64,000 nucleotides of DNA, taken from positions 1,240,001 to 1,304,000 of the forward strand of contig CAVWWX010000002.1 in assembly GCA_963758845.1 (NCBI GenBank). Reading direction: 5' to 3'. The notes below the pieces were generated by a model. That model ran no database searches. It was not told where the DNA came from and was given only the letters and a program-made list of their open reading frames with translations. This DNA comes from JBDTSW01 sp963758845 (GTDB lineage Bacteria; Actinomycetota; Thermoleophilia; Solirubrobacterales; 70-9). The position numbers and the translations under genes are program-made. Shown piece after piece: positions 45,772 to 54,730 of the stretch (position 1 is the stretch's first letter; each line of letters begins with the position of its first letter).

Positions 45772-46787
45772 CAGCCGATGAGGGGGTAGCGGCGCTCGGC
45801 GGCGAGCGAATCGAGCGTCCGCTGCATCTCGCCGGTGATGTGCTCGTAGACCTCATCGAGGTCCGGCTCGTCGCCGAACTGCTCGCGCAGGTCGATCGCC
45901 GGCAGCACCTCGGTGGTGATCTTGGCGGGCAGCGGCACGTGACCCAGGAAGTCGCCCACGTTCAGCCCCCACGGCACGGCGAGCGAGATCGGCAGCACCT
46001 TCAGCCGCAGGATGTGATCGAGGCGCATGGCCCGGGCGATTCGGTCGCCGCGACTGAGGAAGAGCGCCGTCTCCTGGCCGCCGATCGACACGACCGGGAC
46101 GATCGGCACGTCCTGGTCCAGCGCGAGGCGGATGAAGCCCTTGCGGCCGGCGAACTCGACCTTGCTGCTGTCCCAGCTGGGGCGGTGGACCTCCCAGTCG
46201 CCGCCGGGGTAGACCAGCAGGGCGGCGCCGGCGGCGAGCGCCTTCTCGGCGTTCTCGTGTGAGGCGGCGACGGTGCCGCCGCGGCGGATCAACGCGCCGC
46301 TCCACGGGAGGGTCACGACCAGGTTGTGGGCGAGCTGGTGGAACTTGCGCTCGATCCCGAAGTAGCTCGAGAACGCGAGCGTGAAGATGAAGGTGTCCGG
46401 GGTCACGTTTCCGCCCGAGTGGTTGCCGACCAGGAGCACCGCCCCCCTCTCGGGGATGTTGCCGAGGTTGCGGACCTCGCCCCGGAACCAGATCGTCGCC
46501 AGCAGCCACAGCAGCGGCAGCCGCTCGCGCAGCCAATCCGGATCGCGGTCGTCGAGGTCGGCCCGAAGGCGATGACCCACGCGGCGCGTCGCCGATCCGG
46601 CGGCATCCGAGGCGACGTCCTGCGCCGCCGAGAGCAGGCCACGGCCGACGCGGCCAAGCGGCCCGCCCGCGCTTCGCAGCCCGCCGAGCGGCGCCAGGCG
46701 GCCGCGGAGGCCGCCGCTGCCGTTCGCATGGGCGCCGCCGCCGCCGTTCGAACGAGCCTTCTCGGCGACTGAGGAGGGGTCAGCCAT
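45771..46787 (-). CDS. lysophospholipid acyltransferase family protein
   Basis: 338 residues. A low-complexity Gly/Ala/Arg N terminus of about 45 residues precedes the acyltransferase: VGNHSGGNVTPDTFIF is the spaced HX4D-type block and LVYPGGDWEVHRPSW replaces the FPEG block, the diacylglycerol-acyltransferase-like pattern. It probably acylates a glycerolipid or other alcohol at the membrane. The ATG at 46787 is six bases after TAAGAT on the minus strand. Paralogue of 15909-16862. Confidence 0.86.
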   Translation of the reverse strand: MADPSSVAEKARSNGGGGAHANGSGGLRGRLAPLGGLRSAGGPLGRVGRGLLSAAQDVASDAAGSATRRVGHRLRADLDDRDPDWLRERLPLLWLLATIWFRGEVRNLGNIPERGAVLLVGNHSGGNVTPDTFIFTLAFSSYFGIERKFHQLAHNLVVTLPWSGALIRRGGTVAASHENAEKALAAGAALLVYPGGDWEVHRPSWDSSKVEFAGRKGFIRLALDQDVPIVPVVSIGGQETALFLSRGDRIARAMRLDHILRLKVLPISLAVPWGLNVGDFLGHVPLPAKITTEVLPAIDLREQFGDEPDLDEVYEHITGEMQRTLDSLAAERRYPLIG

Positions 46788-46849
46788 CACGCCATCTTAC
46801 GGGCCGCGGGCCCGGCCCCGAGACGGGTGGCGCCGGGCGCCAGGGGGAT

Positions 46850-48175
46850 CTAGCGCGTGGAGAGAGCCGCGACCTTGCCCAGGAGGCCGCGCGCCCTCGC
46901 CCGCGTGCGGCGCCGTGAAGGTGCCGTGCCCGGGGTGGCGGCCGGTGTGGGGTTGGCGGCGATCACGTCGGCGATCATCGCGTTCGTGAGCTCGGGAAGC
47001 TCGACCTGGGGGACGTGGCCACAGTCGGTGAGGATCTCCTGGCGAGCGCCCGGCAGCACCTCGGCCACGTGGCGCGCGAACCCGGCCGGGATCAGACGGT
47101 CGTGGTCCCCCCACACGAACATCGCATCGGGCTCGAGCTGGCCCAGGCGGGTCCAAAAGCCCTTCTCGCCGTGCGGGGCGTCGAGGTAGATGTTGCGGGC
47201 GGCGGCGTAGAAGGCGACACGGGCGGAGCGGGTCCGGTAGGTCTCGCAGAACTCGTCGGCGACGACGTCCGCGGTGGCCGGGTCCAATCGCTCGGGGCGG
47301 GCGAACAGGCTCCAGAAGGTGTCGCGGACCTGGGCGGCGCGCATTGGGTGCGGGATGGCGGCCAGCTCTGGGCGCAGCAGCCGGACCAGCGGCGCCAACT
47401 CGCGCTTGCGCCGGAACGCCACGGCGGGGCACAGCAGGCTCAGGCTGCCCACCCTGTCGGGGTGCGCGAACGCGACCTCCAGGGCGACCCGGCCGCCCAT
47501 CGAGTTGCCGACGAGGTGCGCGCGGTCGATCGCCATCGCGTCCAGGTAGGCGACCACGCAACGGGCGAACCACGCGGCGTCGTACGGGGCCCGGGCGGGC
47601 TTGTCCGAGGACCCGAACCCGGGCAGATCCAGCGCGTGCACGGTGTGCTCGGGCGTCAGCGCAGAGATCGTCTCGAAGAACGAGGACTTGTTGGAGCCAA
47701 GCCCGTGCAGGCAGACCACCTGCTCGGGGCCACCGCCGGCGATCAGGGCCGAGATCGCGGGCGTGGTCTCGGCCCGGGCGATCCGGAGCAGCGGCGGCCG
47801 GTCGCCGGGAAGGCGAAACATCCCCTCGAACCCCAGCGCGAGGTCGAGGTTGCCACGCACGTAGAGGCGGCCGTCGGCGAAGGCGTCGATTCCCGACAGG
47901 CGGCCCTCTCGCAGCGCGAGCCAGGTGGCGGCGTCGGTCCCGATCACCACGTCGGGCTCGCCCGCGGGCGTCGGGCGGATCTCGCACTTCTCGCCGGCGA
48001 CCCGGACGTGCCAGGTCCGCCCGACGTCACCGAGCCTGATCTCGTACAGCGCCGCGAATCCCGGCTCGGCGCCCAGGTAGCGATGCGGGAGGGTGGCGAA
48101 CGCCGCCTCGGTGCGCAGGCGCCGCTGTTCGGCGAGCGATGCTCCCGCCTGTCCGCTCGTACCCGCCTCTGCCAT
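46850..48175 (-). CDS. SCP2-like domain fused to an alpha/beta hydrolase
   Basis: 441 residues. About 30-125 resemble an SCP2 sterol-carrier domain (HVRVAGEKCEIRPTPAGEPD, then LSGIDAFADGRLYVRGNLDLA). About 150-405 are an alpha/beta hydrolase: oxyanion HGLGS, nucleophile serine in GNSMGG, acid in WGDHDRLIP and histidine in DCGHVP. A basic tail follows. The fusion suggests lipid ester or acyl hydrolysis with the carrier domain presenting the substrate. The ATG at 48175 is preferred; the frame continues to 48247 without need. Confidence 0.82.
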   Translation of the reverse strand: MAEAGTSGQAGASLAEQRRLRTEAAFATLPHRYLGAEPGFAALYEIRLGDVGRTWHVRVAGEKCEIRPTPAGEPDVVIGTDAATWLALREGRLSGIDAFADGRLYVRGNLDLALGFEGMFRLPGDRPPLLRIARAETTPAISALIAGGGPEQVVCLHGLGSNKSSFFETISALTPEHTVHALDLPGFGSSDKPARAPYDAAWFARCVVAYLDAMAIDRAHLVGNSMGGRVALEVAFAHPDRVGSLSLLCPAVAFRRKRELAPLVRLLRPELAAIPHPMRAAQVRDTFWSLFARPERLDPATADVVADEFCETYRTRSARVAFYAAARNIYLDAPHGEKGFWTRLGQLEPDAMFVWGDHDRLIPAGFARHVAEVLPGARQEILTDCGHVPQVELPELTNAMIADVIAANPTPAATPGTAPSRRRTRARARGLLGKVAALSTR

Positions 48176-48303
48176 GCCTCCGTCCGCCACCGGCGCACGG
48201 AACGTTATCGGCCGGCGAGGGCGTGATCGGCGCGCGGGAGGCACCATTCCCGCAAATAGCGACAGCGCCCCCGTGCGCCGCCCGCCGCCAATAGCATCGG
48301 CGC

Positions 48304-49659
48304 ATGCGCCCGGTGCGGATCAACGACACGTTGAGCGGGGAGCTCCGCCCGCTGGAGCCGCGCCGGGCCCCCGAGGTCGGGATCTACGCCTGCGGCCCGA
48401 CCGTCTACTCCAGGATCCACATCGGCAACGCCAGGCCCTTCGTGGTGTTCAGTCTGCTGCGCCGGTTCCTGGCCCACGAGGGCTACGAGCCGCGGTTGGT
48501 CATCAACGTCACCGACGTCAACGACAAGATCTACGAGAGGGCGCGCGAGCTGGGCGTCGACTCGGCCAGCCACGCCGCCGAGATGACCGCGGCCTACTTC
48601 GAGGACACCGCCCGCCTGGGGCTGGGGCGCCCCGACGCCGAGCCGCTCGCCACCGAGACGATGCCAGAGATCATCGCCCTGATCGAGGCCCTGATCCAGC
48701 GCGACCACGCCTATGAGTCGGGCGGGGACGTCTACTTCCGGGTCCGGAGCCAGCCCGGCTACGGCAAGCTGTCGAATCGCGATCCCGACGAGATGGACCA
48801 GGGGGAGGAGGCCGGGAGTGCTTCGCTCAAGGAGGACGCCCTCGACTTCGCGCTCTGGAAGTCCCGAAAGGATGGGGAGGACACCTCCTGGCCCTCGCCG
48901 TGGGGCGACGGCCGCCCCGGCTGGCACATCGAGTGCTCCGCGATGGCCGAGAAGCTGCTTGGGACCGACTTCGAGATCCACGGCGGCGGTCGTGACCTGG
49001 TGTTCCCTCATCACGAGAACGAGGTCGCACAGACCGAGGCGGGGCGCGGCGAGCCGCTCGCGAGGCTGTGGATGCACAACGGAATGGTCCAGCTGGCCAG
49101 CGAGAAGATGTCGAAGTCTGAGGGGAACATCTTCGGGCTCGCCGAGGCCCTGGACGCCTTCGGGCCCGAGGCCGTCGTCGCCTTCCTGAGCTCCGGCCAC
49201 TACCGCCAGCCGCTCGAGTTCTCCGATCAGACCCTTGCCGAGGCCGGGGCCCGGGTGGAGCGCCTGCGGAACTTCCTGCGCGAGCCCGTGCCCGATGGCG
49301 AGGAGGACGCGTTCGCGGCCGAGCGCCGAGAGGCCTTCCTCCGCGCCCTCGCCGACGACTTCAACACGCCCCGCGCCTGGGCGGCCCTGTTCGAGCTCGT
49401 CGCCGAGGCCAACCGGCGCGCCGTGCCGGGCGCACGCGGCGTGGTCGAGGAGCTCTTGCCGTTGCTGGGGCTGGACTCGCTGCTCTCCGAGCCCGCCGAC
49501 GCCGACGTCGACGCCGAGCGGCTTCTGGCCGAGCGCGAGCAGGCACGGGCGGGAGGCGACTACGACCGGGCCGACAGGCTGCGCGACGAGCTGGCCGAGC
49601 GGGGCTACGACGTCCGCGACGGGCCGGACGGGGGGCGGCTCGTCCGCCGTGGGCGCTGA
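48304..49659 (+). CDS. cysS: cysteinyl-tRNA synthetase
   Basis: 451 residues. C30 in YACGPTVY is a zinc ligand; the class I signatures are HIGN at 39-42 and KMSKS at 268-272. It charges tRNA-Cys. TAGCAT ends six bases before the ATG (leaderless). It overlaps rlmB by 11 bp, the conserved cysS-rlmB arrangement; the intervening mini-RNase III gene (mrnC) of Bacillus is missing. Confidence 0.96.
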   Translation: MRPVRINDTLSGELRPLEPRRAPEVGIYACGPTVYSRIHIGNARPFVVFSLLRRFLAHEGYEPRLVINVTDVNDKIYERARELGVDSASHAAEMTAAYFEDTARLGLGRPDAEPLATETMPEIIALIEALIQRDHAYESGGDVYFRVRSQPGYGKLSNRDPDEMDQGEEAGSASLKEDALDFALWKSRKDGEDTSWPSPWGDGRPGWHIECSAMAEKLLGTDFEIHGGGRDLVFPHHENEVAQTEAGRGEPLARLWMHNGMVQLASEKMSKSEGNIFGLAEALDAFGPEAVVAFLSSGHYRQPLEFSDQTLAEAGARVERLRNFLREPVPDGEEDAFAAERREAFLRALADDFNTPRAWAALFELVAEANRRAVPGARGVVEELLPLLGLDSLLSEPADADVDAERLLAEREQARAGGDYDRADRLRDELAERGYDVRDGPDGGRLVRRGR

Positions 49660-50329
49660 GCGCATCGAGATCGACGGCGACGTCGTCTACGGGCGTCGCC
49701 CCGTGGCCGAGGCCCGGCGCGGACGCCGCAAGGTCAGGCGGGTCTGGACCTCGGATGACCTGCCAGCCTCCGAGCTGAACCGCATCGCCGGCAGCCCTGA
49801 CCACCAGGGGGTCGTCGCGGAGGTGGATCCATACCCCTACGCGGATGCGGGCGCCTTCCTCGAGCGCCACGACGCCTTGGTGCTGGCGCTCGACCAGGTC
49901 CAGGACACGCGCAACCTCGGCGCCATCTGCCGGTCGGCCGAGGCCGCCGGCGCCAGCGGGGTGGTCATCCCCTCCCGGCGCTCGGCGGCGATAACGCCCG
50001 CGGCCTGCAAGGCATCGGCCGGGGCTGTCGAGCACCTGCCGGTCGCGCGGGTCACGAACCTCGCGGACTGGCTCGCCCGCGCCAAGGACCAGGGCGCCTG
50101 GATCCACGGAGCCGAGGCGGGCGCGCCCGCGCCCCACACCCAGGCCGACCTGACCGGGAAGGTCGTGCTGGTTCTGGGCGGGGAGGGCAAGGGCCTGCGC
50201 CGCCGCGTCGCGGAGAGCTGCGACCTCCTGGTCTCGATTCCGGTGCGGGGCAGCGTCGCCTCGCTGAACGTCTCGGCCGCCGCCGCCGTGCTGCTGTTCG
50301 AGGCGCTTCGCCAGCGCGGCGGGGTCTGA
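49649..50329 (+). CDS. rlmB: 23S rRNA (guanosine-2'-O-)-methyltransferase, TrmH/SpoU family
   Basis: 226 residues. A short substrate-binding N-terminal domain (VVYGRRPVAEA) precedes the SPOUT domain with its three motifs: NLGAICRSAEA, LVLGGEGKGL and SLNVSAAAAVLLFE. RlmB methylates G2251 of 23S rRNA at the 2'-oxygen; related TrmH proteins act on tRNA, so the exact target is inferred from gene order (cysS-rlmB-sigH). GTG at 49649 overlaps cysS. Confidence 0.9.
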   Translation: MGAERIEIDGDVVYGRRPVAEARRGRRKVRRVWTSDDLPASELNRIAGSPDHQGVVAEVDPYPYADAGAFLERHDALVLALDQVQDTRNLGAICRSAEAAGASGVVIPSRRSAAITPAACKASAGAVEHLPVARVTNLADWLARAKDQGAWIHGAEAGAPAPHTQADLTGKVVLVLGGEGKGLRRRVAESCDLLVSIPVRGSVASLNVSAAAAVLLFEALRQRGGV

Positions 50330-50390
50330 CTAGCAGCGCCCACGGACGCGTTTCGGAAACTGCAACGAGACTTGCACGGTCCATCAGGGG

Positions 50391-50423
50391 TTGACAGAAC
50401 CACCCAGTCGCGACTAGAGTCGC
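50391..50423 (+). promoter_or_regulatory. sigH promoter with operator over the -10 box
   Basis: TTGACA (50391-50396) and TAGAGT (50415-50420) are 18 bp apart. AGTCGCGACT (50406-50415) is a perfect palindrome, and GCGACT-AG-AGTCGC (50410-50423) is a second inverted repeat covering the -10 box, so three copies of one half-site are packed here. The leader to the GTG at 50538 is about 110 nt and contains a GGCGCC/GGCGCC hairpin (50475-50501) before the ribosome site. Confidence 0.65.
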
Positions 50424-50537
50424 AGATAAGGGTGAACTAAAGGTCGAGCTTCGGCCGGTCGATCACCCGAAAAGAAGGAGAGAGGGCGCCTTACTGGGAG
50501 GTACCGGCGCCACGACAGGTCCAACAAGGAGGACCCC

Positions 50538-51236
50538 GTGGCCGTACCGACCGTATCCACCCAGGACTTCGCCGCCGTGGCGGGCGCGCCTGCCGCTGCT
50601 GCGATCCGGCATAAGGCTCAACCCGAGCTTGATGATGCGTATCTCGTTGCGCTCGCCAAGCGGGGGAGCGCCGACGCCTACGAGCGCATCATCCGCCGCT
50701 ACCGGGGGTTCGTGCGCCTCAAGGCGTCCTCGTACTTCCTGCTGGGCGGTGACTCCGACGACCTGATCCAGGAGGGGCTCGTCGGCCTCTACAAGGCGAT
50801 CCGCGACTTCCGCACGGATCGCGAGTCGAGCTTCCGCAACTTCGCCGAGCTGTGCGTCACGCGCCAGATCATCACGGCGGTGAAGACCGCGTCGCGCAAC
50901 AAGCACGCACCGCTCAACCAGTACGTCTCGTTCGCCCAGACGCCGGCGGCCGCCATCGACTCGGATGCCACGCTCGAGGAGGTCCTGCCGGGGCCCCTCA
51001 GCGAGGACCCGTCCGAGCGCGTCATCGCCAGCGAGGAGCTGTCCAGCCTCGTGGCGTGTCTGTCGAGCGTGCTCTCCGACCTCGAGAGCCGCGTCCTCTC
51101 CCTCTACCTCGACGGGCATCCGTACGACGTGATCGGCGAGCGCCTCGAGTGCGACACGAAGACCGTCGACAACGCCCTCCAGCGTGTCAAGCGGAAGGTG
51201 AGCCAGCACGTCGCCGGCCGCGAGGTCGCGCTCTAG
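50538..51236 (+). CDS. sigH: sigma factor of the SigH (Spo0H) type
   Basis: 232 residues. Region 2 (YRGFVRLKASSYFLLGGDSD, DLIQEGLVGLYKAIRDF) and region 4 (SDLESRVLSLYLDGHPYDVIGE, NALQRVKRKV) align well by eye with Bacillus SigH. In Bacillus it drives entry into stationary phase and sporulation; in this actinobacterium its regulon is unknown. GTG at 50538 has AAGGAGG five bases upstream, the strongest ribosome site seen, unlike the leaderless neighbours. It sits where sigH sits in Bacillus. Confidence 0.9.
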   Translation: MAVPTVSTQDFAAVAGAPAAAAIRHKAQPELDDAYLVALAKRGSADAYERIIRRYRGFVRLKASSYFLLGGDSDDLIQEGLVGLYKAIRDFRTDRESSFRNFAELCVTRQIITAVKTASRNKHAPLNQYVSFAQTPAAAIDSDATLEEVLPGPLSEDPSERVIASEELSSLVACLSSVLSDLESRVLSLYLDGHPYDVIGERLECDTKTVDNALQRVKRKVSQHVAGREVAL

Positions 51237-51261
51237 GCGCGTACCCTCAGGGCGAGGTCCC

Positions 51262-51334
51262 GCCCGGATAGCTCAACTGGTGGAGCACCTGATTTGTAAT
51301 CAGGAGGCTGTGGGTTCAAGTCCCACTCCGGGCT
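51262..51334 (+). tRNA. tRNA-Thr (anticodon TGT)
   Basis: A full cloverleaf: acceptor GCCCGGA/TCCGGGC, D arm GCTC/GAGC, anticodon stem CCTGA/TCAGG with loop TTTGTAA (anticodon TGT, reading ACA), variable AGGCT, T arm GTGGG-TTCAAGT-CCCAC, discriminator T. CCA is not encoded. Total 73 nt. The next gene starts 1 nt beyond it. Confidence 0.97.
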
Positions 51335-51335
51335 C

Positions 51336-52355
51336 TTGTCGAACGGCCTGCTCCCCAACGCGCGCGATTTCACGTGGCACGACGGCCCGCGGATCGTCCG
51401 CTTCGGGGAGGGCGCCATGGCCGGCGCCCTCGCCACGCTTGAGGAGCGAGGGTGGGATAGCTACGAGCTCCTGAGCACCCCGCGGGCGCTCGACGGCGCC
51501 CCGGCCGGGCTGGTCGAGGTCGCCGGGGCCGTCCACGAGGTACCCGCGGGCAAGGTGGCGGAGGTCTCGGCGGCGATCTTCGACCGGGTTGGGGCCGACC
51601 GCCTGGTGGCCCTCGGCGGCGGCAGGGTGATCGACGCCGCCAAGGCGATCGCGGCGGTCCGCGAGGGGGAGACGGCGGCGATCCCCACCACGCTCTCAGG
51701 CGCCGAGATCACGGGCATCCACCGGCTGCCGGAAGGCCGCGAGGCCACCGGGCGCAACCGGCCCGTGATCGCGATCGCGGACCCCACGGCGATGACCGCC
51801 CTGCCCGGCGAGGCCCTGCGCGCCACCGCCCTCAACTCGCTTGGACATGGGGCCGACGCCCTCTTCGGGCCCGTCGCCAACCCTTTCTCCACCCTCTCGG
51901 CGCTCCACGGGGCCGAGCTGATCGCGGGGGCCCTGGACCAGCCGGACGCCGACCGCGACCGCGTCGCCCTGGCGCTCGGCTCGCTGTTCTGCGCGCACGC
52001 GATCGACGGCGCCGGCCTGACCTTGCACCACGCCGTCTGCCAGGAGCTGGTCCGCAACGTCGGCATCCCGCACGCCGAGACCAACGCGACGATGCTCCCG
52101 CACACCATGGCGGCGATGCGCGGGCGCGAGCCGGCCGCGATGGAGGCCCTCGCCGGCGCCCTGGGCACCGACCTCGGCGGCCTCCCGGCCAGGCTCACTG
52201 CGCTCGGCGGCGAGCCCCGCCGGCTGAGCGAGCTGGGAGGAGACCGCTCGCGGGTCGACGCTGCGCTCGACACCATCGCGGGCCGCGTCAGGGACGTGAT
52301 GCGCGACCCGCTGACGCGCGAGGAGCTGGCCGAGCTGGTGGAAAGCGCTTGGTAG
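51336..52355 (+). CDS. iron-containing alcohol dehydrogenase / maleylacetate reductase-like
   Basis: 339 residues. The NAD-binding GGGRVIDAAKAIA motif and the metal-ligand region (LNSLGHGADALF, LTLHHAVCQELV, GIPHAETNATMLPHTMA) follow the Fe-ADH/maleylacetate reductase order. It should reduce maleylacetate or a related carbonyl, though the substrate is unproven. The only start that keeps the N-terminal strand (IVRFGEGAM) is TTG at 51336, one base after the tRNA; otherwise ATG 51417 would truncate it. The mRNA may be shared with the tRNA. Confidence 0.82.
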   Translation: MSNGLLPNARDFTWHDGPRIVRFGEGAMAGALATLEERGWDSYELLSTPRALDGAPAGLVEVAGAVHEVPAGKVAEVSAAIFDRVGADRLVALGGGRVIDAAKAIAAVREGETAAIPTTLSGAEITGIHRLPEGREATGRNRPVIAIADPTAMTALPGEALRATALNSLGHGADALFGPVANPFSTLSALHGAELIAGALDQPDADRDRVALALGSLFCAHAIDGAGLTLHHAVCQELVRNVGIPHAETNATMLPHTMAAMRGREPAAMEALAGALGTDLGGLPARLTALGGEPRRLSELGGDRSRVDAALDTIAGRVRDVMRDPLTREELAELVESAW

Positions 52356-52414
52356 CTGGCATTTCATCCGCATTGCATGGGTAACGCAGCCCGCCCAGGC
52401 GTGTAGGCACTGGC

Positions 52415-54124
52415 ATGGACCAGGCACGCCGGTCGGATCCGCCCCGCACTGACGCGGTGATCAGCGACGAGCGCTTCGAGCGCTACCACTCCTACGCGCG
52501 CCGCCACGGGGTCAACTCGGTTCTCTATTTCGTCGCGCGCCTGTTCCTCGTGCCGACCTTCCTGATCTGGTTTCGCCTGCAGCGCACGGGCCGCGAGCAC
52601 GCCCGCCTGAAGGGCGGCCTGATCGTCGCCTCGAACCACCGCAGCTTCCTCGACCCGTTCGTGATCGGCGCGCTGGTGCCGTGGCGGCGGCAGATCCAGT
52701 TCGTCGCCAAGGTCGAGCTGTTCGAGAAGCGCTGGATCGGCTGGGTCCTCAGCCGCCTGGGTGCCTTCCCGATCCGCCGCGGCCAGTCCGACGAGGTCGC
52801 GATGGAGACGGCTCGCCTGGCCCTCGAGCGCGGCGGCACGGTCGTGATCTTCCCCGAGGGAACCCGGATCCGCTCGGGCTCGCTGGGCATCCCGAAGCGG
52901 GGGGTCGGCCGGCTTGCGCTCGAGTCCGGGGCCGCCGTTCTGCCGGTGGCCGTCCATGGCAGCGAGCACGTTCGCCGAGGGATCCGAATCCGGCCGCGCA
53001 AGGTCGCCCTGCGGGCCGGGACCCCGATGACCTTCCCGCAGCAGGAGCGGCCCTCGCCGCAGCTCGCCGCCAACGTCACCGAGCGCATCTGGCCCAACAT
53101 CGAGCTCCAGTGGGAGTGGCTGGGCGGCCTGCCGCCGCTCCGCAAGGCCGCCGTGATCGGCGCCGGGAGCTGGGGCACAGCCGTCGCCGTGCTGCTGGCG
53201 CGGGGCGGGGTGGAGGTGTACCTCGGGACCCGCTCGGCCGATAAGGCGAAGGACATCGCCAAGAAACGTGTGAACGAGGAGTACCTGCCGGGCGTGCGCC
53301 TCTCCGAGCAGATCACCGTCAGCCGCAGCGCCGACATCGAGCTTGGGGCATGCGACCTGGTCTGCCTGGCGGTCCCCGCGGCCGGCCTGCCCGCCACGGT
53401 CGGCGCCCTCGCCGACCGGATCGGCTCGCGCAGCGCCGTCCTGCTCCTCTCCAAGGGGCTGGTCCAGCCTCGCGGAACCCTCCCTCACCGCTACGTGACC
53501 GACCGGGTGCGCGCCCGCGCGATCGCCTGCCTGGGAGGGCCGGCGCACGCCCGCGAGGCGGCCGCCGGGATGGCGGCCCTGGTCCTGGGCTCGACCGACC
53601 GCGACCTCCGCGCCCAGCTGGGTGAGGTCTTCGATCGCGCCGGGCTCGTCTGCGAGCGAAGCGACGACGTCGTCGGCGTCGAGATCGCCGGCGTCGCCAA
53701 GAACGCCGCCGCCTTCGCCGCCGCGGCAGCCGAGCCCCACGGCATGAACGCCGCCGGCATCGCCGCCGCCGGGATCTGGCGCGAGTGTGTGGACTTCGCC
53801 CTTGCCCAGGGGGCCGAGCTCGACACGTTCTCGGGCCTCGCGGGGATCGGCGACCTCACCGCCACGGTGATCGCGCCGGGCAGTCGCAACCGCCAGGCCG
53901 GCGAGCTTCTTGGGTCGGGCGTTCCCGCCGACCAGATCCCGGGCCGGATCGGCCAGGCGTCGGAGGCGCTCGACTCGGTGCCGCTGCTTGCCGAAGCGGT
54001 GCGGGAGGCCGGAATCGACGCACCGGACCTCGACGGTCTCGCGGCGCTGGTCGCCGGCGAGATCGACGCCGGAGAATGGGTGGCCGGCCTCAGGCGGGTC
54101 GAGCGCGCGAGGCGGGCGGCCTGA
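52415..54124 (+). CDS. plsC-gpsA: fused acylglycerophosphate acyltransferase / glycerol-3-phosphate dehydrogenase
   Basis: 569 residues in two enzymes. About 30-240 is a PlsC domain with H75-D80 in NHRSFLD and FPEGTR at 146-151. From about 245 follows NAD(P)-dependent GpsA: GAGSWGTA at 249-256, the catalytic lysine K429 in GVAKNAAAF, GIGDLTAT, and the SRNR segment near the C terminus. GpsA makes glycerol-3-phosphate from dihydroxyacetone phosphate; PlsC acylates lysophosphatidate, so the fusion spans the start of phospholipid synthesis. In other bacteria the genes are often adjacent. A TAGGCA-like box lies 5 bases before the ATG. Confidence 0.93.
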   Translation: MDQARRSDPPRTDAVISDERFERYHSYARRHGVNSVLYFVARLFLVPTFLIWFRLQRTGREHARLKGGLIVASNHRSFLDPFVIGALVPWRRQIQFVAKVELFEKRWIGWVLSRLGAFPIRRGQSDEVAMETARLALERGGTVVIFPEGTRIRSGSLGIPKRGVGRLALESGAAVLPVAVHGSEHVRRGIRIRPRKVALRAGTPMTFPQQERPSPQLAANVTERIWPNIELQWEWLGGLPPLRKAAVIGAGSWGTAVAVLLARGGVEVYLGTRSADKAKDIAKKRVNEEYLPGVRLSEQITVSRSADIELGACDLVCLAVPAAGLPATVGALADRIGSRSAVLLLSKGLVQPRGTLPHRYVTDRVRARAIACLGGPAHAREAAAGMAALVLGSTDRDLRAQLGEVFDRAGLVCERSDDVVGVEIAGVAKNAAAFAAAAAEPHGMNAAGIAAAGIWRECVDFALAQGAELDTFSGLAGIGDLTATVIAPGSRNRQAGELLGSGVPADQIPGRIGQASEALDSVPLLAEAVREAGIDAPDLDGLAALVAGEIDAGEWVAGLRRVERARRAA

Positions 54125-54145
54125 TGGTGGCTACGCTGATCCGCG

Positions 54146-54730
54146 ATGAGCGAGGCCAGCGCCCCCGCGCCGAGCCCGGCCGCCAAGGCCGAGCTCGACC
54201 GCGCCTTCGAGGGCCTGTACAAGGACCACCTGCGCGACGTCTACTCCTACTCGTACTACCGGGTGGGCAACCACCACGACGCCGAGGACATCACCGAGCA
54301 GACCTTCCTGCAGGCGTATCGCCACTTCGAGCGTGCCCGCCGCGAGTCCCACGGCCGGCCGCTCCGCCCGTGGCTGATCCGGATCGCGCACAACCTGGCC
54401 GCGAACCATCACCGCGACCGCTCGCGCCGGCCGGAGGCGAACATCGAGGCCGTCGAGCCGCCGGCGCACCCGCACGACACGGAGCAGATCGTCGCCGGCA
54501 GGGAGGACCTGCGGGCGGTCATCAGGCGCCTGGACGACCTGTCCGACGAGCGGCGCGAGGCGCTGATCATGCGCTTTGCCCTCGACATGTCGAACCGGGA
54601 GATCGCGCGGGCGCTGGGCAAGACCGACGGGGCGACGAAGGTCTTGATCCATCGCGCGATCAAGCAGCTCGAGGAGCTGATCGCGGCCGAGGACGAGGTC
54701 CGGGACGACGGAGCAGGGGACAATGACTGA
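54146..54730 (+). CDS. ECF-type sigma factor
   Basis: 194 residues. Region 2 (YKDHLRDVYSYSYYRVGNHHDAED and TFLQAYRHF) and region 4 (RREALIMRFALDMSNREIARALGKTDGATKVLIHRA) are complete; region 3 is absent, as in ECF sigmas. It directs RNA polymerase to stress promoters when released from an anti-sigma. TACGCT ends eight bases before the ATG. The next gene overlaps it by 8 bp and is a likely anti-sigma. Confidence 0.9.
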   Translation: MSEASAPAPSPAAKAELDRAFEGLYKDHLRDVYSYSYYRVGNHHDAEDITEQTFLQAYRHFERARRESHGRPLRPWLIRIAHNLAANHHRDRSRRPEANIEAVEPPAHPHDTEQIVAGREDLRAVIRRLDDLSDERREALIMRFALDMSNREIARALGKTDGATKVLIHRAIKQLEELIAAEDEVRDDGAGDND

